From the NCBI GenBank assembly GCA_964579855.1, contig CAZOIM010000097.1:1-13393 (forward strand): a stretch of DNA of 13,393 nucleotides. The letters are read 5' to 3'. Shown here in pieces: positions 6,265 to 13,393 of this stretch. Under the pieces are notes generated by a model. That model ran no database searches, was not told the origin of the DNA, and saw nothing but the letters and a program-made list of their open reading frames with translations. Positions within the stretch are counted from its first letter, which is position 1; every line of letters starts with the position of its first letter. A program made the translations under genes and the position numbers. The DNA comes from JADGQA01 sp964579855. Its GTDB lineage: Bacteria; Bacteroidota; Ignavibacteria; UBA10030.

Positions 6265-7208
6265 TTTGAATGCTCTTCTGTCAGGACATGATTCTTTCGG
6301 AGGAACTCCCTAATTGTGTTGAAACTGTCTGATAATTCTTGTTGGTTGAATCCGTCGTGCCCGCCTTTATGAATGGTCACAAGCTGGTTCGCCACCCCAA
6401 CGTTGTCCAACGCTGCGTGGAGTCGTACTGCCTGCGAATAAGGAACAATATTGTCATTGTCGCCGTGGATCGTCATGATCGCCGGAAGTCCTGATCGAAC
6501 GTAGGAAAGAGGCGAAAGCTCTTTGGCAAGTTCGTTTCGGTTGTTCATGCTGCCAAACCACTCTATGGCGTAGTGTTTAGCGTTCGGCCCATCCAAGAGT
6601 TCTTCAACATCGGTAATTCCAAACCAATTAATAATGGCGGCAACGTTGATGCGAGGTTCAGTTCCACTATTCCACCGCACGCTGTCGTTCGTCGGGCATT
6701 GACGATCGAAAATGGAATTTGCTGGAAGCATTCCGGTTATCAGCGCAAGATGCCCACCGGCCGATCCCCCCGTCAGTACTATTCTCGAAGTGTCGAGGTT
6801 GAAGACTTTTGCGCGAGCCTCGACCCAACGAAGTGCACATCTGCAATCTTCCACTGCTGCAGGAGCCGGCGAATTGCTGGCCATTCGATACTCAACGTTG
6901 ACGGCGGCCCAGCCAAGAGACAGATACGGAAGCAGATGAAGGACATCCTGTTCTTTTTGACCGGCCACCCATCCGCCTCCGTGGAAAAAGACAACTGTTG
7001 GCACGGGGGTCGTCCTCTTCCTTGGCAGGTACAAATCGAGTTTCAATGCCGTATTGTTTGCTGTCGCGTAGACGATGTTGGGGCGAATATCGACCTGGCC
7101 GGATGCGTAGTCGAGCCATGGATCAGGCGAAGATTTTGGATCTTGTCCCAACCCAAGGAATGGGATTAACAGCAACATCCAGACTGTAAAACGGGTTCTT
7201 TTTCTCAT
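6261..7208 (-). CDS. Secreted alpha/beta-hydrolase esterase (acetyl/feruloyl-xylan esterase type)
   Basis: A 315-residue serine esterase of the HSL/BD-FAE kind. A signal peptide (about 1-21, WMLLLIPFLGLGQ) is followed by the oxyanion motif HGGGW (76-80), the nucleophile elbow GGSAGG (147-152, Ser149), an acid in HGDND (Asp250 or Asp252) and His284 in KGGHDGF. The segment DLYLPRK just before the core is common in BD-FAE-like enzymes, which remove acetyl and feruloyl groups from xylan. It lies between the GH43 gene (38-base gap) and CE15 (4-base overlap), so a role in deacylating xylan is likely; the exact acyl group is not shown. GAGG lies 8 bases before the ATG. A general carboxylesterase remains possible. 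No sorting tail is seen, so periplasmic location is the simplest reading. Confidence 0.85.
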   Translation of the reverse strand: MRKRTRFTVWMLLLIPFLGLGQDPKSSPDPWLDYASGQVDIRPNIVYATANNTALKLDLYLPRKRTTPVPTVVFFHGGGWVAGQKEQDVLHLLPYLSLGWAAVNVEYRMASNSPAPAAVEDCRCALRWVEARAKVFNLDTSRIVLTGGSAGGHLALITGMLPANSIFDRQCPTNDSVRWNSGTEPRINVAAIINWFGITDVEELLDGPNAKHYAIEWFGSMNNRNELAKELSPLSYVRSGLPAIMTIHGDNDNIVPYSQAVRLHAALDNVGVANQLVTIHKGGHDGFNQQELSDSFNTIREFLRKNHVLTEEHSK

Positions 7209-7246
7209 TATATGGTCCTCAAGAAGATTTGTTTAAGGGGGCTATG

Positions 7247-7520
7247 TTACTTCACGAGCAACATTTTCCTTACAACCGAAGTAAGCTCAATTCCATCCCG
7301 ATTCCGGGCATCCATTTGACAAAAGTATATGCTGCTCGGAAACCCGGTTCCATTGAACACTGCCGTGTACCTTCCCGGCTGGTAAATGGCGTCTACCAAT
7401 GTTCCCACGTTCTGTCCAAGAAGATTGAACACTCTGAGACTGATATGACTTGTCACAGCCACCTGATACGTAATCGCGGTCGTGGGATTGAACGGATTCG
7501 GATAGTTCTGTTCCAGCCCG
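7247..7520 (-). other. Region encoding the T9SS C-terminal sorting domain of the GH43 protein
   Basis: The last roughly 80-90 residues form an Ig-like C-terminal domain with the QNYPNPFNPTT opening, LRVFNLLGQNVGTLVD, the GRYTAVFNG hairpin and a basic LLVK end. Known T9SS cargo carry such domains, which are recognised at the outer membrane and usually cleaved. This is the main taxonomic clue in the window (FCB group, Ignavibacteria-like). Confidence 0.88.
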
Positions 7521-9550
7521 AATCGATATGGCTGCTGTAGTGGTTGGGCCACTCCAACTGTTGTCTGAGGAAGAAATTTGTCCATGAAATAAAACGATTG
7601 AAGCATGAAGAGTTTGCTCGTGCCCGTACCCCGGAATTTCAAGTAGACATCGTGATTGCCGGAAACGCCGGTAAGAACGTTGGCGCCAAATGGTGAGAAC
7701 GTACTCCAACTACCGGTGCTGGAGATGGCGCACTCCGCGATCTTTGTTCCCGTATCGAGCGAATCAAGCCACACTTCAACAGTGCCGCCGCCGGAAGAGC
7801 ATGAGGCCGTCACGACCAGAGAATCGGAAAAAGGTTGATAGTCATCTATTCCAAATTCCATGCCCGCATACAAGGCCCAGTCGCCGTCGTGGATATTGTC
7901 CAGCGAGCTTGGCCCGGTGGTGCTGATGGCCGAAGATGTACCATATTGGTTTGCGGGGCACTCTGCTGAAATCGGCGAGTAGGCATCTCTGTAAATGTAC
8001 ATATCGAAATCCGCGGACGCTCCCTGAACAAACAGGCCTTGCCTGTTTCCCGTCCACGCGTTGTAATTAGTTTGCAGGCCATCCATATCAGCAACGTTGA
8101 TGTTCTGGCCCACGCGTTGCCAATGGTTTCCGTCGGCGCTGCAAAAGCCGGCAAGCACATGTTCAGACCGAACCAATTTTAACCAGACAATATCCCCCCC
8201 CGACTGCGCAGGTCTTGGCATTGTGTAGAGGATGGATTTGTAGCTGAACGCTACGATCGCATTGCCGGAACTATCAATGGAACTGTAAAGTTCAGCAAAA
8301 AGTGTCTGCAGGCCGTTGAAGACCCAGAGTCCGGCTCGATCAGTAACCTGTAATGCGTTAAAGTCAACTTTGGTCATCAACGAATAGGCATGTTCAGCGT
8401 CGTTCTTTATTATGGTATTTTGACCATTTTGCCTTGGCGACAGCGTCAACCAACCGCTGCGTGTAGAAAGAGAATATGTATTCGCAGGTGTGTATCCAAG
8501 GAAAGACCATTCAGGGCTCAACTTGTCGGAATCAAAGGTATCAGAATGTGGGACCATCCAGGGAATACCACTGCTTGGCAATGCTGGCGCATTCTTGAAT
8601 GTGTTGATCGGATAGTCGGCAGTTGGTTTCCCGTTGGCATCATAACGGACCTGATTGAGCAATCCCTGTCTGCCCTGACCGTACCATTCATTGTTGTTCG
8701 CGGAACGCCAAACAGGATGCACAACCCAGAACGTGCTGTCATCAGTCATCACGGCGGCAGAACTGTGGTTGGGCTTGCCAAAGACAGCCGACGATGCCAG
8801 GGGATCATTGAGATTGAAGAAATTGCCTAGATAACTCCACGATGATGCGCTATCCGTCAGCGTTCTGCTTCTCATTACATACTGTCCACCCGCGACGTCA
8901 CGAGCAAACGAATAGTAATAGTAGTCTTGATATTTCCACATGACCGGTCCTTCCGCCCAGCTGTACGGAAACGAAGGCGAGGGATTGATCCAGGTCAAAT
9001 TCAGGATCTTGCCACTCGGTTGACCATCACTTCCCAATTGCACAATCCAGTTATTCACTTGTCCGTTTTTGACCAACAGATACCATGCTCCATCGTTATC
9101 AACAAAAATAGAATTGTCGGCCCCCAAACCCGGAACGCTTGACGGCGTATTCAGCAACGTGGGTTGCGACCACGGCCCTTTGACGTCGTCCGCCGTAACG
9201 AAGTACATGGTGAATCTCATTCCAAAAAAATCCCACCATTTATTATTGTAGTATACCACTTGTCCTCCCCAGCATCCTCCGGAAGGTTTCGTGTCATAAT
9301 TTGTCCATGCTGCGCTCACCGGCTGGGCAACAGCTTCCCAATGCACCAGATCGGTGGAGTGATAGATAACCGGCGTTGGATTGAACGACGAGCCAGTTGT
9401 GTAATAATCAGTGCCCACCTTTGTCAACGTGCAATCGGAATGATCGCCCGGAATTACAGGATTCGTGAAGGTACTGAACGATGTCGACTGCCCATAGAAA
9501 ACGCCTGTCAAGGCCAGAAAGAGACCAAACTCTAAGATGAAAGTCTTCAT
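7247..9550 (-). CDS. Modular GH43 xylan-side enzyme with CBM6-like domain and T9SS sorting tail
   Basis: A cell-surface or secreted glycosidase, probably beta-xylosidase or alpha-L-arabinofuranosidase. Numbered from the ATG at 9550 (767 residues): signal peptide 1-21; GH43 five-blade propeller about 27-330 with the catalytic base Asp36 (PGDHSDC), pKa-modulating Asp145 (GADNSIF) and general acid Glu200 (SWAEGP); beta-sandwich typical of GH43 C-termini about 335-530; CBM6-like domain about 535-680; and a T9SS type-A C-terminal domain about 690-767, beginning QNYPNPFNPTTAITYQV and ending VVRKMLLVK. The start at 9550 is preferred to the in-frame ATG at 9559 because AAAGGA then has a 9-base spacing and the signal peptide starts MKTF. 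It is the only protein in the window with a T9SS tail, so it is predicted to reach the outer surface while its neighbours do not. Confidence 0.93.
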   Translation of the reverse strand: MKTFILEFGLFLALTGVFYGQSTSFSTFTNPVIPGDHSDCTLTKVGTDYYTTGSSFNPTPVIYHSTDLVHWEAVAQPVSAAWTNYDTKPSGGCWGGQVVYYNNKWWDFFGMRFTMYFVTADDVKGPWSQPTLLNTPSSVPGLGADNSIFVDNDGAWYLLVKNGQVNNWIVQLGSDGQPSGKILNLTWINPSPSFPYSWAEGPVMWKYQDYYYYSFARDVAGGQYVMRSRTLTDSASSWSYLGNFFNLNDPLASSAVFGKPNHSSAAVMTDDSTFWVVHPVWRSANNNEWYGQGRQGLLNQVRYDANGKPTADYPINTFKNAPALPSSGIPWMVPHSDTFDSDKLSPEWSFLGYTPANTYSLSTRSGWLTLSPRQNGQNTIIKNDAEHAYSLMTKVDFNALQVTDRAGLWVFNGLQTLFAELYSSIDSSGNAIVAFSYKSILYTMPRPAQSGGDIVWLKLVRSEHVLAGFCSADGNHWQRVGQNINVADMDGLQTNYNAWTGNRQGLFVQGASADFDMYIYRDAYSPISAECPANQYGTSSAISTTGPSSLDNIHDGDWALYAGMEFGIDDYQPFSDSLVVTASCSSGGGTVEVWLDSLDTGTKIAECAISSTGSWSTFSPFGANVLTGVSGNHDVYLKFRGTGTSKLFMLQSFYFMDKFLPQTTVGVAQPLQQPYRFGLEQNYPNPFNPTTAITYQVAVTSHISLRVFNLLGQNVGTLVDAIYQPGRYTAVFNGTGFPSSIYFCQMDARNRDGIELTSVVRKMLLVK

Positions 9551-9559
9551 TATTTGCAT

Positions 9560-9565
9560 TCCTTT
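9560..9565 (-). promoter_or_regulatory. Ribosome binding site that selects the GH43 start
   Basis: The minus-strand sequence AAAGGA abuts the ATG at 9559 (too close to use) but is 9 bases from the in-frame ATG at 9550, which also begins a proper signal peptide. It supports the shorter protein. Confidence 0.65.
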
Positions 9566-9586
9566 GAGGAAAAGGTAATGAGGGAA

Positions 9587-11398
9587 TTAATTAGCCTGAG
9601 TGATTTTCAATAATCGCGAACCATGTTTCCTTACCCACAAATTCAAGTCGCCCCAATATTGTCCGACGTCCTTTTGGGCCCACAAATCACGAATTCTGCA
9701 ATTTCCTTTTAATCCAAGTTGCGAAAGATTCAATGAAATCCGGATAGAATCTTCCGGAGGAACCCCTGTCGGATATTGCGTAAAGACGTGGAACTTGACT
9801 GTTGCCCCCTCGGTATGATCAACGCATTCTTTATCGAGCCCGACAATCGATGAAAACGTTTCGTACCCCTCGGGGATATTGTATTCAATAATTGAATTTG
9901 CATGGGTGCCGATGCCATTCGCATATTCGCTCGATCCGACATTCAGGTTATTTCCACCGACACTTCTGTTGATTGTGACGCTTCCCCAGCCTGAGGTTGC
10001 GCTCGACCAAGGAATATCTGTAAGACGGATCGACCCTCTTTTGCCTGTAAGCATTGGTTCAATCCAGTCTGCGTGATCCCAGCCATTGCCGTCTCCGCCA
10101 TCGGTGACAACCAGATACAATTTCTTCGCTCCGCCGATATCAACCTTGACCCTTATGCTTTGCTCTTCAGGTCGATACGTAACCAGTTTGCTATTCCAGA
10201 GCGCTTTGCCCTCCACGATTTGTAGTTGGTCCGAAGAATAGAAGAGCGCCACATACTTGGCACCACTGTCCACATCATCCGCTGTCCAGGCGATTTTCGT
10301 GCCATCATCAAAGAGCAGCCTGTTGTCCCTGCCCTTTTGGAAGACAGCGAGCGCCTCTTCATTGGTGATGAGATTCAAGGTGAATTCATCGTTGTCGGGC
10401 AAATTGCCGCCAAACATAAGCGGCGAACGGCAAATGATGAAAAGCGACATGAGAGTGTTCTGTTCGTCTTTCGTAAGTTTGCTCATTCGATTGTCACCCC
10501 GCTCCGCCCGTATGCCAATCCTGCCGAGCGGAAGCATGTCCCCGTCGGGCCAATGGCCTGGCCCCATGAATGGGATCCACTTTTCAAAAAGTGCGAAGTG
10601 CGCGTTGAGCTGAGACCAGTTGTCCCAGAAATCGTCGATGATTCGCCACATATTGGCGTGGGTGCTGATATGCAGTGCGTCTTCTATGGGGGTTTCGCCT
10701 GGAGAAGCACTGAGAACAATTGGTCGTCCGCATCCGTCAATTGCTCTTCGGATTAGTTCAATCTCATCTTTGTGGTAAGGACGGGTTAGATCGTCTATCT
10801 TTACAAAATCCACTCCCCAGGATGCATAGAGAGTAAAGAGAGAATTGTAGTATTCCTGCGACCCTCGTTTGGCGGCATCGACGGTATACATGTCGCCCAA
10901 CCAAGAGCATAAGTTCTTGGTGCCGTAGACTTCTCTCGCAGTTACATCACTTCCCAGGATCGGAGTGTTCTTTTGAACTGCCAGCTTCGGGATGCCTCGC
11001 ATAAGGTGAATACCAAACTTCAGTCCTTTGTTATGGACGTAGTCTGCAAGAACATTGAACCCTCTGCCATCAGATGATGAAGGAAACCGATTTGCCGCAG
11101 GCAGGAATCTTCCATACTCGTCCATATTAAGGATAGCATCTTTTTCATTGTATCCGTGCGCTTTGTCATTGTCCACGTACCATCGGATATCCACAACGAC
11201 ATATTCCCAACCATACTTCTTCAAATGTGCAGACATATAGTCTGCATTTGCCTTCACTTCCTGTTCAGTGACGGTAGGTCCGAAGCAATCCCAACTGTTC
11301 CATCCCATAGGCGGTGTTGGCGCCCAATTACCGAGATTTTGGCAACGGAGAGTTGCTGAAACGAAAACCAGAACTACAATTACGAATCTCGTGTTCAT
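9587..11398 (-). CDS. GH27-type alpha-galactosidase-like enzyme with C-terminal NPCBM-like domain, secreted
   Basis: Retaining alpha-galactosidase or beta-L-arabinopyranosidase-type TIM-barrel enzyme. From the ATG at 11398 it has 603 residues: signal peptide about 1-19 (MNTRFVIVVLVFVSATLRC), a GH27 barrel beginning PTPPMGWNSWDCFG, nucleophile Asp202 in FVKIDD, acid/base candidate Asp256 in MWRIIDDFWDNW, and GPGHWPDGDML further on. The C-terminal part (about 455-560) with GSIRLTDIPW, GWGSVTINRS and ANGIGTHANS is an NPCBM-type carbohydrate-binding domain. I prefer the ATG at 11398 to the upstream GTG at 11422, which would add eight residues ahead of the signal peptide; neither has a strong ribosome site, so translation may depend on the GH35 gene ending 30 bases upstream. 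In a glucuronoxylan context it could remove alpha-galactose from Gal-MeGlcA side chains; that is inference. Confidence 0.88.
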   Translation of the reverse strand: MNTRFVIVVLVFVSATLRCQNLGNWAPTPPMGWNSWDCFGPTVTEQEVKANADYMSAHLKKYGWEYVVVDIRWYVDNDKAHGYNEKDAILNMDEYGRFLPAANRFPSSSDGRGFNVLADYVHNKGLKFGIHLMRGIPKLAVQKNTPILGSDVTAREVYGTKNLCSWLGDMYTVDAAKRGSQEYYNSLFTLYASWGVDFVKIDDLTRPYHKDEIELIRRAIDGCGRPIVLSASPGETPIEDALHISTHANMWRIIDDFWDNWSQLNAHFALFEKWIPFMGPGHWPDGDMLPLGRIGIRAERGDNRMSKLTKDEQNTLMSLFIICRSPLMFGGNLPDNDEFTLNLITNEEALAVFQKGRDNRLLFDDGTKIAWTADDVDSGAKYVALFYSSDQLQIVEGKALWNSKLVTYRPEEQSIRVKVDIGGAKKLYLVVTDGGDGNGWDHADWIEPMLTGKRGSIRLTDIPWSSATSGWGSVTINRSVGGNNLNVGSSEYANGIGTHANSIIEYNIPEGYETFSSIVGLDKECVDHTEGATVKFHVFTQYPTGVPPEDSIRISLNLSQLGLKGNCRIRDLWAQKDVGQYWGDLNLWVRKHGSRLLKITQAN

Positions 11399-11428
11399 AT
11401 CAGATCTGTCAAGCCAGCCCACGGCTTC

Positions 11429-13072
11429 TCATTTATATTTATAGAGTTTCACTTTTTGAATGCTGTACGTCGAACCCGGCAAATCCAGATGTCTGCCTTG
11501 ATGACTCTGATCTCCATTCATACGAAGGCCCGGAACCCAATTGCCATCCACAAATTTCCCTGCATCGAGACTGCCAATTCCTGCCAGCGTGCCATCATTG
11601 GACTTTGTTGCAAACGTGACAACGATTCCTCTGCCGGCGACATAACATTCATCCGGGGACTCCATGATAATCATCCCACCGAATCTCGGATTCTCCCCTT
11701 CCGTACGCCCGGCATAGGGCCAACTGTACTCGTGCCTGACCGTTAAAACATAATCTCCCAGCGTAACCTTCGTTACCTGGCTTGCGCTGTCCAAAAGCAC
11801 TCCTGCCATCGTGCCTTTTCCCTGGTGTTCAAGAATGAGCGGCGTAAGCTGGCTGAGTACGTCATATGCTTTTGATACCTGGTTATTTTCAGGGTGATCA
11901 AGCGACTCAATTGAAAATGGGCTGTATCCTATCGCATTGAGTTGGCCGAAAGCATAGAAAGCATTGGCCAGACTTTGATTATTGCCCACTTCAGGAATGA
12001 AAAGTGGATTATCCGGCTTATCATATTTTGTGCTCCATTCCACGAACGTTGTGAAATAGATATCCGGCGAAAAGAAATCAATCTGTGGCGCGCCTGCTCT
12101 CCATACGTCAAACAGGTGGGGCAGTGGTCCTGCGCTGGGATATTGACCGGGCTTGTATCCCGGACGAATCAGTGCGGCGTTGACATACATCGGCAACGGA
12201 TACTCTTTCTTTCCGGCAGACGCAACGTAGTTCGTGTACTCTGCGTAGTGCCAGGCCATAAACACTTCATCCGTGTTCAGACTTCTGCCGAAAATCTCTT
12301 CCCAGTTTCCTTTCGTCTTGAATCCATTCTTCTCCCATAGTGCACGCAGCTCGGGGCTCAGTCTGTCTTTGTGTTCCTTCAAATAGTTCGTAAGTTTCTC
12401 CGGAACGGAGGCTTTGAAGGCTTCATTCGCAGGTTCAGAGTAATCTCTTGCGTCCGGTATCATCCCAATTTCATTTTCCACCTGGATCAAGACAACGGTC
12501 TGCTCTTTCCCGTCGACGGAACGAATGTGTTTCATCAATTCCCCAAAAGCGCGGGCATCTGCATCCCTATTGGTCTTGTTGAACGGTGTGAGTATCTCTT
12601 CAGCTTTTCCGTCTTGTTGACGAGCCCTGGGATATCTTCCCTGATCCGTTTTCATCCAGATCGGCGCGTAACAGGACATGCTGTTTTTCCACGTCCCAAA
12701 CCAAAGGAAAACGATCTTAATGCTATTCAGCCTTGCAGAGGTGATGATGCTGTCGACAAGAGTGAAGTTGAACTCCCCTTCCTTTGGCTCGATGAGTTCC
12801 CAATACACCGGAACGACCAGCGCATTCAGATGCATTTTGACAACCTTCGGCCAAATTGTGCTCAAGTATTCCAGGTCGCTCGCACTGGAGTTTCCGGTTT
12901 CTCCGGCAAGCATAAGAATCGGCTTGCCATTGACAATGAGATGCGTCGCGGAACCTTGCGTGCTTAAGTGCGGGATACTGGAGACGTCCTGAGCGATTCC
13001 GGATTGCATTACTGCAACAATCATGATGAACGATGAAGCAAAAGAGGCAAGAAGCGTTTTCAACTTCGGCAT
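11429..13072 (-). CDS. GH35-type beta-galactosidase-like enzyme with DUF5597-like C-terminal domain, secreted
   Basis: A 547-residue clan GH-A enzyme of the GH35/DUF5597 type found in plant-polymer degraders. Signal peptide about 1-28 (MPKLKTLLASF...GIAQ). The barrel shows LNALVVPVYWELIEPKEGEF (82-101), the acid/base motif QVENEIG with Glu201, and the probable nucleophile Glu361 in FIPEVGNN. The C-terminal part (about 410-547) is beta-rich with YVAGRGIVVTF and ends LDLPGSTYSIQKVKLYKYK, fitting the DUF5597 domain. It is much shorter than lysosomal or plant GH35 enzymes but normal for this bacterial subgroup. Relatives have been linked to xyloglucan or xylan side chains; the substrate here is not certain, and beta-galactosidase is only the family default. 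The upstream ribosome site is weak (AAAGA). No T9SS tail. Confidence 0.88.
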   Translation of the reverse strand: MPKLKTLLASFASSFIMIVAVMQSGIAQDVSSIPHLSTQGSATHLIVNGKPILMLAGETGNSSASDLEYLSTIWPKVVKMHLNALVVPVYWELIEPKEGEFNFTLVDSIITSARLNSIKIVFLWFGTWKNSMSCYAPIWMKTDQGRYPRARQQDGKAEEILTPFNKTNRDADARAFGELMKHIRSVDGKEQTVVLIQVENEIGMIPDARDYSEPANEAFKASVPEKLTNYLKEHKDRLSPELRALWEKNGFKTKGNWEEIFGRSLNTDEVFMAWHYAEYTNYVASAGKKEYPLPMYVNAALIRPGYKPGQYPSAGPLPHLFDVWRAGAPQIDFFSPDIYFTTFVEWSTKYDKPDNPLFIPEVGNNQSLANAFYAFGQLNAIGYSPFSIESLDHPENNQVSKAYDVLSQLTPLILEHQGKGTMAGVLLDSASQVTKVTLGDYVLTVRHEYSWPYAGRTEGENPRFGGMIIMESPDECYVAGRGIVVTFATKSNDGTLAGIGSLDAGKFVDGNWVPGLRMNGDQSHQGRHLDLPGSTYSIQKVKLYKYK

Positions 13073-13098
13073 TGAAATATTCTTTCACAAAGCTGTGG

Positions 13099-13152
13099 GT
13101 TGCGGTAGGTGGCCCGCAACGGATGGGTCAATCTCCACAATTTCCTACCGCA
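13099..13152 (-). promoter_or_regulatory. Two competing inverted repeats in the leader upstream of the GH35 gene
   Basis: A 9-base inverted repeat (TGCGGTAGG at 13101-13109 and CCTACCGCA at 13144-13152) overlaps a tighter 7-base one (GTTGCGG at 13099-13105 and CCGCAAC at 13114-13120). They share the arm at 13101-13105, so in RNA only one can form at a time. The element lies in the 197-base gap between the upstream gene's stop and the GH35 start. It could be an attenuator, a processing site or a regulator-binding palindrome; no U-run marks a plain terminator. Confidence 0.4.
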
Positions 13153-13269
13153 TCCATACTTTTCCCTGTCGGCAAGACTTTCTCTTTGTTACACGCTCGC
13201 ACGGAAGCAGAAGGACGTTAAGCCAGTTTCATCCCGTCTGCGAATGAATTATCGTCAACAGATTCAGCG

Positions 13270-13393
13270 TCAGTCCGACACGAAAGTTGTCACACTTGAT
13301 GGCTCCAGAGTTGCGGTAAACGAAAGACCCGAAACCATAAATGCGTCTCCCTCCAGACAGTTCTTGGAGCTTGAAGTCACAAATGATGAGTAG
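13270..13393 (-). CDS. C-terminal fragment of a probable secreted glycoside hydrolase (GH30-like end)
   Basis: A minus-strand frame, open from the right edge, ends with TGA at 13270-13272 and gives 40 residues ending FTATLEPSSVTTFVSD. Ends of the form 'LPxxSVTTFV' close the C-terminal beta-sandwich of GH30 glucuronoxylanases and of some related GH-A enzymes. The stretch before it (GDAFMVSGLSFTATLEPS) fits the last strands of such a domain. The remainder lies outside the window, so family assignment is tentative (GH30, GH39, GH51 and GH79-type ends can look alike). It lies 197 bases ahead of the GH35 gene on the same strand and continues the polysaccharide-degrading theme. Confidence 0.55.
   Translation of the reverse strand, partial: YSSFVTSSSKNCLEGDAFMVSGLSFTATLEPSSVTTFVSD

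Noticed and set aside
6573..7169. A 198-codon plus-strand ORF inside the esterase region
   Set aside because: The opposite strand holds the esterase with HGGGW and GGSAGG motifs; the plus-strand product is rich in residues atypical of real proteins.
12371..12967. A 198-codon plus-strand ORF opposite the GH35 gene
   Set aside because: It lies antisense to the signal peptide and barrel of a well-supported GH35-type enzyme.
13109..13393. A plus-strand ORF of 94 codons at the right edge
   Set aside because: It starts inside the hairpin region, has no ribosome site or family likeness, and overlaps the glycosidase-like C-terminus on the minus strand.
1..13393. Mobile element, CRISPR array, tRNA or rRNA
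   Set aside because: No transposase or integrase motifs, spaced direct repeats, or RNA-gene-like sequences were seen on either strand by eye.

Overview
The window is a single tightly packed block of genes, all on the minus strand, so transcription runs from the right edge to the left edge. The best phylogenetic hint is the C-terminus of the GH43 enzyme, which carries a type IX secretion (T9SS) sorting domain opening with a QNYPNPFNPTT-type motif. Such tails are typical of the FCB group, especially Ignavibacteria-like and other deep-branching Bacteroidota relatives. The mixed, moderate base composition fits but does not decide this. No phage, transposon, tRNA, rRNA or CRISPR signal was seen.

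Right half, in transcription order (13393 down to about 4897): the last 40 codons of a probable glycoside hydrolase; a secreted GH35-type enzyme; a secreted GH27-type enzyme with an NPCBM-like domain; a modular GH43 (beta-propeller, beta-sandwich, CBM6-like domain, T9SS tail); a secreted esterase of the acetyl/feruloyl-xylan-esterase type; and a CE15 glucuronoyl esterase that overlaps it by 4 bases. Together these look like a set for decorated xylan. CE15 points specifically to xylan carrying 4-O-methyl-glucuronic acid esterified to lignin.

Left half (4846 down to 1), with no strand switch: formyl-THF deformylase (PurU), a UroD-fold methyltransferase, a stand-alone corrinoid-binding protein, a small PF13769-like protein, a homocysteine S-methyltransferase-type protein and a MetF-type methylene-THF reductase that runs off the left edge. 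This resembles the cobalamin/THF-dependent C1 pathway known from chloromethane utilisation (cmuA, cmuB, metF, purU) and from methoxy-group demethylation. A methyl group goes from a donor to the corrinoid protein, then to THF or homocysteine, is oxidised through MetF and a FolD-type enzyme to formyl-THF, and PurU releases formate and recycles THF.

The main inference is that the two halves are one system. The secreted enzymes would strip and open lignin-linked glucuronoxylan, and the cytoplasmic corrinoid module would remove and oxidise the O-methyl group of the liberated 4-O-methyl-glucuronate (or of lignin methoxyl groups). The enzyme families are clear from motifs. The methyl donor is not shown by the sequence. 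The alpha-glucuronidase, a dedicated methyl-corrinoid:THF methyltransferase and a corrinoid reductive activase are not in the window.
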